Assembly: GCF_016907475.1 (NCBI RefSeq)
Contig: NZ_JAFBCA010000001.1
Span: forward strand, 4,526,001 to 4,590,000
Direction: 5' to 3'
From: Nocardioides cavernae
Lineage (GTDB): Bacteria > Actinomycetota > Actinomycetes > Propionibacteriales > Nocardioidaceae
DNA: 64,000 nt
The notes below the pieces were generated by a model that worked only from the letters and a program-made list of their open reading frames with translations, was not told the DNA's origin and did no database searches. This document shows positions 55,941-64,000 of this stretch, piece after piece (within the stretch, counting starts at the first letter, position 1; each line of letters begins with the position of its first letter). The translations under genes and the position numbers were made by a program.

Positions 55941-56786
55941 CTACACACCCGCCGCCTTGAGCACGGCCCGGCCCGTCAGCACCCGCGCGAGGTGCTGGCG
56001 GTAGTCGGCGGCGCCGTTGAGGTCTGACGGCGGGTTGGTCCCCTCGGCGGCGAGCTGGGATGCCTCGCGTACGCCGTCCTCCGTCGCGCTCGCGCCGGCG
56101 AGGGCCCGCTCGGTGGCGGTCGCCCGCAACGGCGTGGACCCCATGTTGGTCAGGCCCACGCGCGCCTCGTCGATCGAGCCCTTCACCGTCGCGGCGACGG
56201 CGACGATGGGCCACTGGTGGGCCACGCGCACGAACTTCTCGTAGTGCGCACCCCAGCCCGTGTGCTTCGGGATCCGCACCTCGGTGAGGATCTCGTCGTC
56301 GCCGATGGCGGTCTCGAAGAGGTCGACGAAGAAGTCCGCGGCGTCGACCGTGCGGGTGCCACCGGGACCGGCGATGACGAACTGTGCGCCGAGCGCGAGT
56401 GCCGGCGCACCGAGGTCACCGGCGGGGTCGGCGTGCGCCAGCGCGCCGCCGAACGTGCCCCGGTGCCGGATCTGCGCGTCCGCGACCTCAGCGGCGGCCT
56501 TGGACAGCAGGAGCGCGTGCTCCTTGACCAGGCTGTCGTCGCGCACGTCGTGGTGGGTGGTCATCGCGCCGATCACGAGGGCGTCGCCGTCGTCGCGGAT
56601 GCCCCGCAGCGAGGAGATGCCGCCGAGGTCGATGACGACCTCGGGGGCGTTGAGCCGCATCCGCAGGACCGGCAGCAGGCTCTGCCCGCCGGCCAGGATC
56701 TTCGCGTCGTCCCCGTGCTGGCCGAGCGCGGCGAGCGCCTCCTCGACCGACGTCGGGGCCAGGTAGTCGAACTGCACCGGTATCAC
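55941..56786 (-). CDS. coxM: xanthine dehydrogenase/CO dehydrogenase FAD-binding subunit
   Basis: The medium subunit passes electrons through FAD. The 281-residue product has the FAD segments AKILAGGQSLLPVLRMRLN (AGGHS-type) and HRGTFGGALAHADPAGDL (TIGG-type, here TFGG). The C-terminal CO_deh_flav_C-like region is GMTxxP-like VAVAATVKGSIDEARVGLTN. GTG at 56786 overlaps the coxL stop (GTGA). Confidence 0.92.
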   Translation of the reverse strand: MIPVQFDYLAPTSVEEALAALGQHGDDAKILAGGQSLLPVLRMRLNAPEVVIDLGGISSLRGIRDDGDALVIGAMTTHHDVRDDSLVKEHALLLSKAAAEVADAQIRHRGTFGGALAHADPAGDLGAPALALGAQFVIAGPGGTRTVDAADFFVDLFETAIGDDEILTEVRIPKHTGWGAHYEKFVRVAHQWPIVAVAATVKGSIDEARVGLTNMGSTPLRATATERALAGASATEDGVREASQLAAEGTNPPSDLNGAADYRQHLARVLTGRAVLKAAGV

Positions 56787-59253
56787 TGGCCTGCTCCGTC
56801 CGTGCTGTCCTGGTTGAGGGCACCTTCCTGGAAGTGGGGCATCGCGTCCGGAGGTGTCTCTGTCGCCCCGCCTGCCCTGCTGTCCGCGATGGCGCGCCAC
56901 ACGCGCTCGGGGGTGCAGGGCATCTGGATGTCGTTGATCCCGAGGTGGCGTACGGCGTCGACGACCGCGTTGACGACCGCCGGCGTGGACGCGATGGTGC
57001 CGGCCTCGCCGACGCCCTTCGTGCCGAGGGTGTTGGTGGTGCAGACGCTCGGCTCATGCGTGTGGAGGACGTCGAAGGAGATCGTGTCGGCCGACGTCGG
57101 CAGGAGGTAGTCGACGAAGGAGCCGGAGACCAGGGTCCCCGCCTCGTCGTGCACCGCCTCCTCCCACAGTGCCTGGGCGATGCCCTGCACCAGCCCGCCG
57201 TGGACCTGACCGGCCACGATCAACGGGTTGATGATGTTGCCGATGTCGTCGCAGCAGGTGTACTTCCGCATCTTCACCGCGCCGGTCTCGGTGTCGACCT
57301 CCATGGCGCACAGGTGCGTGCCGTGGGGGTAGTTGAAGTTCACCGGGTCGTAGGTCGCCTCGGCGTCGATGCTGAGCTCCATGTCGTCGGGGTAGTTGTG
57401 CCCCGTGAAGGTCGCGGTGGCGAGCTCCTGGATGCCGACGCCCTGGTCGGTGCCGCGGACGGAGAACCGGCCGTCGGCGTAGTCGAGGTCGTCCTGGCTC
57501 GCCTCGAGCAGGTGCGAGGCGAGGTGCCTGGCCTTCTCGATGACCTTGTCGACGGCCTGGACCAGCGCCTCCCCGCCGACCACGAGCGAGCGCGAGCCGT
57601 AGGTGTCGAGACCGCGGTGCGCGACCTGGGTGTCGCCGTGCAGCACCTCCACGTCCTCGAACGGGACGCCGAGCCGGTCGGCGACGATCTGGCTGAAGGC
57701 CGTCTCGTGGCCCTGGCCGTGGGCACTCGTGCCCGTCACGACCTCGACCTTGCCGGTGGCGAGCATCCGCACGCTCGCGTGCTCCCACCCGCCGGCGCCG
57801 TAGTCGAGGCTGCCCAGCACCCGGCTCGGTGCCAGGCCGCACATCTCGGTGAAGGTGGAGACGCCGATGCCGAGCTGCACCCGGTCACCCCGGTCGCGCC
57901 GCTCCTTCTGCTCCGCGCGCAGCGCGTCGTAGCCGAAGGACTCCTTGGCCCGCGCAGTGGCGGCCTCGTAGTTGCCGGAGTCGTACTCGAGCCCGGCGAC
58001 CGTGGTGAACGGGAACTCCTCGTGCTTGATCCAGTTGCGCTCGCGGATCTCGAGGGGGTCCACGCCGACCTCGGCGGCCAGCTCGTCCATCAGCCGCTCG
58101 ATGGCGTACGTCGCCTCGGGCCGGCCAGCGCCGCGGTAGGCGTCGGTGAAGGTCGTGTTGGTGAGCACCGTCTGGCACTCGAAGCGGTAGGCGGGGAACT
58201 TGTAGATGGCGTTGAACATGAAGGCACCGAGGACCGGCACGCCTCCGCCGACGAGGGCGATGTAGGCACCGAGGTCGGCGTCGAGGTGCACCTTCAAGGC
58301 GGTGACCTTGCCCTCCTTGTCGGCGGCGAGGGTCAGCGTCTGCACCTGGTCGCGGCCGTGGTGGGCCGCCATCAGGCTCTCGCTGCGGGTCTCGGTGTAC
58401 TTCACCGGCCTGGAGAGCCGTCGGGCGACGGCCCAGGCGATCCACTCCTCCGGTGTGACCTGGAGCTTGCCTCCGAAACCACCACCGACGTCGGGGGCGA
58501 TGACCCGGATCTTGGACTCGGGTACGCCGGTGGTGGCCGCAAGGGCGAACCGGAGGATGTGCGGGATCTGGGTCGCCGACCACATGGTGATCTGCTCACC
58601 GGTCGGGTCGACGACGACGCTGCGGGGCTCCATGAAGGCGGGGATGAGCCGCTGCTGGCGGTACTCGCGCTCGATGACGATGCCGTCCGTGCGGGCCGTC
58701 GCGATCGCGGCCTCCACGTCGGTGCCGGTGCCGGCCTCGGCCGAGTCGAAGACCCACAGCGCCGACTTGTTGGTGCCGAGGTCGGGGTGGGCGAGGACCT
58801 CGTCGGTCAGCGCCTTCTTGATGCCGACCACGGCCGGCAGCTCGTCGTACTCGACGTCCACGAGCTCCGCGGCGTCGCGGGCCTCGGCGGCGGTGCGCGC
58901 CACCACCACGGCGACGATCTCGCCGGCAAAGGCGACGCGGTCGGCGGGCATCGGCGAGTGCCCGGGGGTCTTCTGGTCCGGGGTGATGGGCCAGGCGTTG
59001 ATGCAGACACCCAGCTCGTCGCCGAAGTCCTTGCCGCTGAGCACCGCGACGACGTTGGTCGAGGCCTTGGCCGCCTCTGTGTCGATCGAGGTGATCGTGG
59101 CGTGGGCGAAGGGACTGCGCACCATCGCCATGTGCAGCATCCCGGGGAGGGTGATGTTGTCGGTCCAGCGGGTGCGACCCGTGATCAGCCGCTGGTCCTC
59201 CTTGCGGCGGCGGTCCTTGCCGATCTCGGTCGCGGGCCGGTCCTGGGTGGCGG

Positions 59254-59257
<4 letters not shown>
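56783..59257 (-). CDS. coxL: molybdopterin-binding large subunit, aerobic CO dehydrogenase form II type
   Basis: The 824-residue subunit binds the molybdopterin cytosine dinucleotide cofactor. Motifs: [20 protein letters not shown], the active-site loop [39 protein letters not shown] and the terminal [20 protein letters not shown] with the catalytic glutamate. The loop is AYRGAGR (form II), not the AYxCSFR of true form I CO dehydrogenases. It may therefore oxidise a different substrate. ATG at 59257 overlaps the coxS stop. Confidence 0.93.
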
Positions 59258-59727
<470 letters not shown>

Positions 59728-59767
59728 GCGACGCCTCCGTGCGTGTGAGGTGGATCACTCGCGGCCG

Positions 59768-59773
59768 ACGCTA
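59768..59773 (-). promoter_or_regulatory. candidate -10 of the cox operon
   Basis: TAGCGT on the minus strand lies 40 bases before coxS, leaving a leader with the GGAGG site. No good -35 is seen. Nearby direct repeats of CCAACC (59785-59799) could be an activator site. Confidence 0.35.
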
Positions 59774-59801
59774 GGCCCGGCCGGGTTGGCACCCGGTTGG
59801 T

Positions 59802-59818
59802 CGGTCCACACCGGACCG
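59802..59818 (-). terminator. weak hairpin after the ScyD-like gene
   Basis: CGGTCC/GGACCG with a 5-base loop lies about 30 bases downstream of the ScyD-like stop and upstream of the cox promoter. Confidence 0.35.
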
Positions 59819-59847
59819 CGGCACCCCACACGCACGGAGGTCGTTGC

Positions 59848-60912
59848 TCAGTAGCGCAGCACGACGCCCTTCGGCTTCTCCGACAACACCTGCGCGCTGA
59901 CGAAGAGGTCGCCGTCGGCCCACTCGACCGCGGCGGGCATCATCACCTCGGCGTAGGGCTTGGCGGTCGTGCGGCCGGCCTTGATGCGCGAGACCTGGCC
60001 GCCGAAGAGCTGGGCGACGTAGATGTCACCGTTGTCCGCCACCGCGACGCCCGTCGCGCCGGCGAAGCCGGAGGCGACCTCGCGGACCTTGCCGGTCTTG
60101 ACCTTCACCTTGACCAGGCGACCCTGCGCACCGGTGCTGCCGTCCTCGGGACCCCCGGGGAGCAGCGTGACGTAGAGCCAGCCGCCCTTGCCCACCTCGA
60201 CGTCGGTCGGGACCGGCTCGAAGTTGAAGGTCTTGCCGACGGTGCAGGCCGGGAGCTTGTTGGCCGCAGCCGCCTCCGCAGTGATCACCACGGGCACCGG
60301 GGGCAGGACCGCGAGAGTCTTGACCTTGCCGTTGGGCTTGACCGACAGGATCGTGTTGCCGGCGGCGTCGGCGACGTACGTCGTGCCCTTGTGCACGGTC
60401 GAGCCGTAGGGGTGCGACTCCACGATGCCCGTGTAGGACGCGGGCACCTCGGGGGGCATCTGCGCTGCGCAGGCGGCGTCGAGCCCGCCCACGATGCCGT
60501 ACGAGACGTCGGCGTCGGGGTTGTGGTCGGCCTCGTACGCCGACAGGTCGGCCACCTTCGTCGGCTTGGCGCCCGGGCGCATCGACCAGAGCGCGGTCTT
60601 GGCGCCCTTCGTCGTCGCGAACTGGACGGCCCCGCCGTTCTCGGAGACCGCACCGACCTCGGTGCCCTTCTTCGCAGCGAAGACCACCTCCGGCTCGGCG
60701 CCGGGCGCGACCGCGGTCAGCAGACCGGCGAAGTTCTGGGCGACGTAGGCGGTGCCGTCTCCGGCGACGACCATGCTGAGCGGCGAGACGAGCTTCTTCG
60801 CCACCGTCGTCGGTTCGGGTGCCGTGGAGGCAGTTGCGGTGGGGCTGCCCAGGAGGCTCCCCGTGAGCAGGACGACGGCTCCTGCCGCCATCGCTCGTCG
60901 TGTTGCGGCCAT
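59848..60912 (-). CDS. ScyD/ScyE-family secreted beta-propeller-like protein
   Basis: The 354-residue product has a signal peptide (MAAGAVVLLTGSLLGSPTAT). It then has repeated beta-propeller-type units such as LSMVVAGDGTAYVAQNFAGL, HKGTTYVADAAGNTILSVKP and ATGVAVADNGDIYVAQLFGG. The family is named after ScyD/ScyE proteins; its role here is unknown. ATG at 60912 is preceded by GAGGGAG. It lies between the cox operon and the GAF regulator. Confidence 0.82.
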   Translation of the reverse strand: MAATRRAMAAGAVVLLTGSLLGSPTATASTAPEPTTVAKKLVSPLSMVVAGDGTAYVAQNFAGLLTAVAPGAEPEVVFAAKKGTEVGAVSENGGAVQFATTKGAKTALWSMRPGAKPTKVADLSAYEADHNPDADVSYGIVGGLDAACAAQMPPEVPASYTGIVESHPYGSTVHKGTTYVADAAGNTILSVKPNGKVKTLAVLPPVPVVITAEAAAANKLPACTVGKTFNFEPVPTDVEVGKGGWLYVTLLPGGPEDGSTGAQGRLVKVKVKTGKVREVASGFAGATGVAVADNGDIYVAQLFGGQVSRIKAGRTTAKPYAEVMMPAAVEWADGDLFVSAQVLSEKPKGVVLRY

Positions 60913-61023
60913 GCTTTCTCCCTCGTACGTGGCCGCACCCCCGTGCGGCGCCTCGACGCAGGATCGTGCACCGCAACCCGAGCGGTCCACTACATTTTGT
61001 CGATCTACCCGAAATGGGAGGGG

Positions 61024-62241
61024 TCACCGGAGGCTGGCGAGCCTGCCCTTCAGTAGTGGCACGACCGGGTGGTGCACCGGCAGCGCGGCCAGGCACGCCT
61101 CGACCACGGCGGTGTCGTAGGGGGCCAGCTCGCTGTAGCGCAGCACGGCGTCGGGGTCGGGCTGCGCCAGCAGGGCCTCCCGCACGCTGACGGCGAGGTA
61201 GTCGCCCATCTGCACCAGGGCGGGCGAGTCGGTGCCGGGGAGCAGGTCGCCGCCGTAGGCGCGCACGGCGGCGCGCACGTCACCGCGGCGCAGCAGCCGC
61301 TGCACCTCCTCGACGTCGGTGACCACGGGCATGGTGAGGCGGTAGGGACGCGACGAGAGCTGCCCGGACAGGGCCGCCCGCAGGTGCGAGACCTCGGCCT
61401 TGAGCGTCGAGGTGGTCACCGACGCGTCGCCGTAGAGCAGCGCGTGGAGGTGCTCGACCGAGAGCCCCGAGGGATGGAGCGCGAGCAGGGCGAGGATCTC
61501 GGTCTGCCGCCGGTTGAGGAGCAGCCGCTGGCCGTCGAGCCACACCTGCGCCGTGCCGAGGAGGGTCAGCGTGAGGCCGGGCTCGGACGGCGCGACGTCG
61601 CCCGCCAGCGTCGTACGACGGTCGGTGGGGAGGGCGCCCTCGATCAGCCGCGCCATCACGCGCGCCGTGGCGAGGCCGATGGGGTGGGAGCGGTCCCAGG
61701 TGGTCGACAGGTCGATCACGCCGAGCGAGCGCCCGGTCACCGGGTCGAAGACCGGGGCCGCCCAGCAGACCCAGTTGTGCACCACCTCGGCGTAGTGCTC
61801 GGCGCTGAAGACCATCGACGGGGCGCCGGTGCGGCCGGCGATGGCCAGCGCGTTGGTGCCGACGCTGCGCTCGTCCCACCGGCCGCCGGGGACGAAGTTC
61901 ACCGTCTCGGCCTTGCGTCGCATCACGCGCCCGCCGTAGGTCCAGAGGATCCGCGTCTGCTCGTCGGTGACCGCGACGACGAGGTCGCCGTCCTCGGCCG
62001 TGCGCCGGAGCTCGTCCTGCACCCGGGACACCGCGGTCTGCAGGGGCGAGGCCTTCCAGAAGTCGGCCGTGTCGCCCTCGTCGTCGAGCGGCGCGTGGGT
62101 CACCCCGGGCGACACGACGCCCGAGAGCTCCCAGCTGCGCAGGATCTCCGGCCGGACCGCGTCGGCGTCACCGGCCTCGACGAAGCGCGTCCAGGCGCGG
62201 ACGGCGTCCACGCGTCGGGCGTGCAGGTCCTCGCTGGTCAT
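61024..62241 (-). CDS. GAF domain transcriptional regulator, AcoR-like N-terminus
   Basis: The 405-residue regulator has an N-terminal region typical of AcoR-type activators (RPEILRSWELSGVVSPGVTH). The GAF domain is at about 75-200 (VAVTDEQTRILWTYGGRVMR, GTNALAIAGRTGAPSMVFSA, DLSTTWDRSHPIGLATARVM). A C-terminal winged helix follows instead of an AAA+ domain (LLLNRRQTEILALLALHPSG). It may control the ScyD-like gene or the cox operon. ATG at 62241 follows GGGAG. Confidence 0.87.
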   Translation of the reverse strand: MTSEDLHARRVDAVRAWTRFVEAGDADAVRPEILRSWELSGVVSPGVTHAPLDDEGDTADFWKASPLQTAVSRVQDELRRTAEDGDLVVAVTDEQTRILWTYGGRVMRRKAETVNFVPGGRWDERSVGTNALAIAGRTGAPSMVFSAEHYAEVVHNWVCWAAPVFDPVTGRSLGVIDLSTTWDRSHPIGLATARVMARLIEGALPTDRRTTLAGDVAPSEPGLTLTLLGTAQVWLDGQRLLLNRRQTEILALLALHPSGLSVEHLHALLYGDASVTTSTLKAEVSHLRAALSGQLSSRPYRLTMPVVTDVEEVQRLLRRGDVRAAVRAYGGDLLPGTDSPALVQMGDYLAVSVREALLAQPDPDAVLRYSELAPYDTAVVEACLAALPVHHPVVPLLKGRLASLR

Positions 62242-62264
62242 GGTGGCTCCCGGTGGTCGCCGCA

Positions 62265-62270
62265 AACCTA
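62265..62270 (-). promoter_or_regulatory. candidate -10 of the GAF regulator
   Basis: TAGGTT on the minus strand lies 23 bases before the ATG at 62241. A possible -35 (TTGCGT) is only 15 bases upstream. Confidence 0.35.
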
Positions 62271-62334
62271 GCCCGAGTGTGATGGACGCAACAGGGAATC
62301 TGCCCGGAGGTCGGTCGAGGGATCGCCCGAGGGA

Positions 62335-63237
62335 TCAGCGCACGCGCTCGAAGGTGGCGACGACGCCGGGGTGGTCGGTGACCAGGTGCCGGTAGGAGTG
62401 GAAGGAGTGGATCCGGAAGTCGGAGTCGCGCTCACCCATCACGTAGTCGATCCCCGAGCCCCGACGGTGCTTGTCGGCGGAGTAGTTGGTCTCCAGCCGG
62501 AGAGGCTTGGTGATCCGTCCCTTCACGAGGTGGTCGCCCGTGTCCCGGTTCGCCGTGACGTTGCAGTCGCACATCGCGACGAACTGGTGCGCGTCGGGCG
62601 TGTCCTCCTTGATCGAGCGGATCCTGCTGGCCATCCGCCACATGGCCTCCACGCCGCGACGGTTGGCGTAGTTGGGGCCACCCGAGCGGCGGTTGTGGAG
62701 GTGGTTGGGCAGGTGGAAGCTCACGGCGCGGATCGTGTGGCCGGTCTTCCGGTGCCGGAGCACCGCCGCCACGCCGTACTGGTCGTGGGCGATCCGACCG
62801 GAGTAGCGCCGCCAGGTCGTGCCGGTCAGGAGGGGCGCCCAGGTCTTCTCGACCTCCCAGACCTTCTTGTCGAAGGCGATCGGGTTGTCGTCGGTGCCGG
62901 TCGGGCCCTTCGGCATCAGCAGGGTCCACGACTTAGGCAGGGCGGCGCGCAGCGCCGGGCGGCTGAAGAGCCGCTCCTGGAACCCGATGACCGAGGCGTC
63001 GCCGTCCAGCACCTGCGCGATGTCGTGACGCATGCCGGCGACCCGCATCCCCTTCTTGAGGTTGAGCGTCGCGACGCCGAACTTCGCACCGGAGGCGAAC
63101 GCCGCCGGTGTCCGCTCCTGCTGGCGCGCCTGTGCCGGCGAGCCGGCGACCGCCAGGCCGGTGAACAGCAGGAGCACCGCGACGAGGGCGGCGGTCGGGC
63201 GGGCGAGGACACGGGGCGGCACGGGGAGCAAAAACAT
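62335..63237 (-). CDS. secreted endonuclease/exonuclease/phosphatase-family protein
   Basis: The 300-residue product has a signal peptide (VLARPTAALVAVLLLFTGLA). A DNase I-like fold follows: FGVATLNLKKGMRVAGM, VIGFQERLFSRPAL, FHLPNHLHNRRSGG, and the closing YRHLVTDHPGVVATF with the catalytic DH pair. It could cleave nucleic acid or phosphoesters outside the cell. ATG at 63237 follows TATGGT by seven bases; ATG at 63249 overlaps this promoter. Confidence 0.85.
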   Translation of the reverse strand: MFLLPVPPRVLARPTAALVAVLLLFTGLAVAGSPAQARQQERTPAAFASGAKFGVATLNLKKGMRVAGMRHDIAQVLDGDASVIGFQERLFSRPALRAALPKSWTLLMPKGPTGTDDNPIAFDKKVWEVEKTWAPLLTGTTWRRYSGRIAHDQYGVAAVLRHRKTGHTIRAVSFHLPNHLHNRRSGGPNYANRRGVEAMWRMASRIRSIKEDTPDAHQFVAMCDCNVTANRDTGDHLVKGRITKPLRLETNYSADKHRRGSGIDYVMGERDSDFRIHSFHSYRHLVTDHPGVVATFERVR

Positions 63238-63244
63238 CCCGGAG

Positions 63245-63250
63245 ACCATA
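63245..63250 (-). promoter_or_regulatory. -10 hexamer TATGGT, leaderless start
   Basis: On the minus strand TATGGT ends seven bases before the ATG at 63237. Confidence 0.5.
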
Positions 63251-63305
63251 AGTGAGGCCCATGCGACGGGCCAATTCGTCGTCGTGGTAGAGCGCCGCCC
63301 GCGGG

Positions 63306-64000
63306 TCAGTCGTCGTGGTGGATGCGGCCCTGCGTCGCGGCCAGCCGCTCCCCCGAACCGCCCCACTGGCGGGCCACGATCTCCGCCGCGATCGAGACGG
63401 CGGTCTCCTCCGGGGTGCGCGCGCCGAGGTCGAGCCCGATCGGTGAGGAGAGGAGGGACAGCTCGGCCTCACCCAGCCCTGCTTCGACGAGCCGGGCCAG
63501 CCGCTCGTCGTGCGTACGACGCGAGCCCATGGCGCCGATGTAGCCGGGGCGCACGTCCTCGTCGAGGCGCAGCGCGACCTCGAGGAGCGGCACGTCGAAC
63601 TTCGGGTCGTGGGTCAGGACCGCCAGGACCGTCCGCCGGTCGATGCGACCGGCGGCGAGCTCGGCCTGCAGGTAGCGGTGCGGCCAGTCGACGACCACCT
63701 CGTCGGCTCCCGGGAAGCGTGAGGTCGTGGCGAAGACGGGACGGGCGTCGCACACCGTGACGTGGTAGCCGAGGAAGGAGCCGACCTTGGCGACGGCTGC
63801 CGCGAAGTCGATGGCCCCGAAGACCAGCATCCGCGGCTTGGGGGCGAAGCCCCACACGAAGACACGCATGCCCTCGCCGCGCCGCTCGCCGTCCGGGCCG
63901 TAGGTCAGGGTGGCGTTGGTGCCCGCCGCGAGCAGGCCGAGGGCGTCGTCGTGCACCGCGGCGTCGGCCCGCGGGGAGCCGAGGCTCCCGTCCGCGGCAA
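63306..64000 (-). CDS. XdhC/CoxI-family molybdenum hydroxylase maturation protein, partial
   Basis: The gene runs off the right edge; its 5' end is missing and the frame stays open to the last base. XdhC-type proteins load sulfurated molybdenum cofactor into enzymes like CoxL. Motifs: FGAIDFAAAVAKVGSFLGYH (Rossmann fold), AVLTHDPKFDVPLLEVALRL, YIGAMGSRRTHDERLARL and SPIGLDLGARTPEETAVSIA. It probably matures the CoxSLM enzyme encoded 4 kb away. Confidence 0.9.
   Translation of the reverse strand, partial: AADGSLGSPRADAAVHDDALGLLAAGTNATLTYGPDGERRGEGMRVFVWGFAPKPRMLVFGAIDFAAAVAKVGSFLGYHVTVCDARPVFATTSRFPGADEVVVDWPHRYLQAELAAGRIDRRTVLAVLTHDPKFDVPLLEVALRLDEDVRPGYIGAMGSRRTHDERLARLVEAGLGEAELSLLSSPIGLDLGARTPEETAVSIAAEIVARQWGGSGERLAATQGRIHHDD

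Overview
The window is about 70% G+C, dense, with short intergenic gaps, many GTG starts and many ATGA/GTGA gene overlaps. Ribosomal protein sequences, actinobacterial families (DUF2530, DUF3027, XPB helicase with its helicase-associated partner, ScyD-like protein, GAF regulators) and a canonical actinobacterial SOS box point to a high-GC actinomycete, most likely a Nocardioides-type member of the Propionibacteriales. The genus is inference. No rRNA, tRNA, CRISPR array, transposase or phage gene was seen.

Layout. (1) 1-6493, minus: S10/spc ribosomal operon read right to left (rpsJ, rplC, rplD, rplW, rplB, rpsS, rplV, rpsC, rplP, rpmC, rpsQ, then rplN, rplX and the start of rplE, cut by the left edge). 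(2) 6995-8106: a small membrane protein and trmB. (3) 8158-21998: a polyamine/GABA catabolism locus. An Lrp regulator and a class III aminotransferase lie on minus. Divergently on plus are an aminobutyraldehyde-type dehydrogenase, PotD-PotA-PotB-PotC, a saccharopine-dehydrogenase-like protein, GabT, GabD, a third aminotransferase and an AraC regulator. Together they could import putrescine and convert it through GABA and succinate semialdehyde to succinate. (4) 22008-23522: VOC protein, a second small membrane protein, Mug-type DNA glycosylase. (5) 23629-27944, minus: str operon rpsL-rpsG-fusA-tuf with a clear promoter, an internal hairpin and a terminator. (6) 28145-37706: MarR/MFS pair, purine permease, small conserved proteins, a second MFS, a cold-shock protein and a secreted subtilase. 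(7) 37771-41904: MHS transporter, 3-hydroxybutyrate dehydrogenase and PucR-type regulator. (8) 41942-45069: RDD-FHA, FHA and PP2C signalling genes. (9) 45138-49753: WYL/helicase-associated protein, CGNR-like zinc finger and XPB helicase. (10) 49763-55221: hypothetical protein, MerR-controlled alcohol dehydrogenase, MpaB-type oxygenase, HD-type protein, GntR regulator, SOS-box-controlled AlkB, small membrane protein. (11) 55239-64000, minus: molybdenum hydroxylase operon coxS-coxL-coxM-coxG (form II active-site motif), ScyD-like protein, GAF regulator, EEP-family protein and a partial XdhC maturation factor.

Two themes recur. At least 18 genes outside the large operons have a -10-like hexamer (TANNNT or a close variant) ending exactly 6 or 7 bases before the start codon, which predicts leaderless transcripts; this was also used to choose starts. 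A ~60-bp repeat occurs three times directly after plus-strand genes. In one copy the aligned stop codon reads AGA instead of TGA, so the upstream protein runs on through the repeat.
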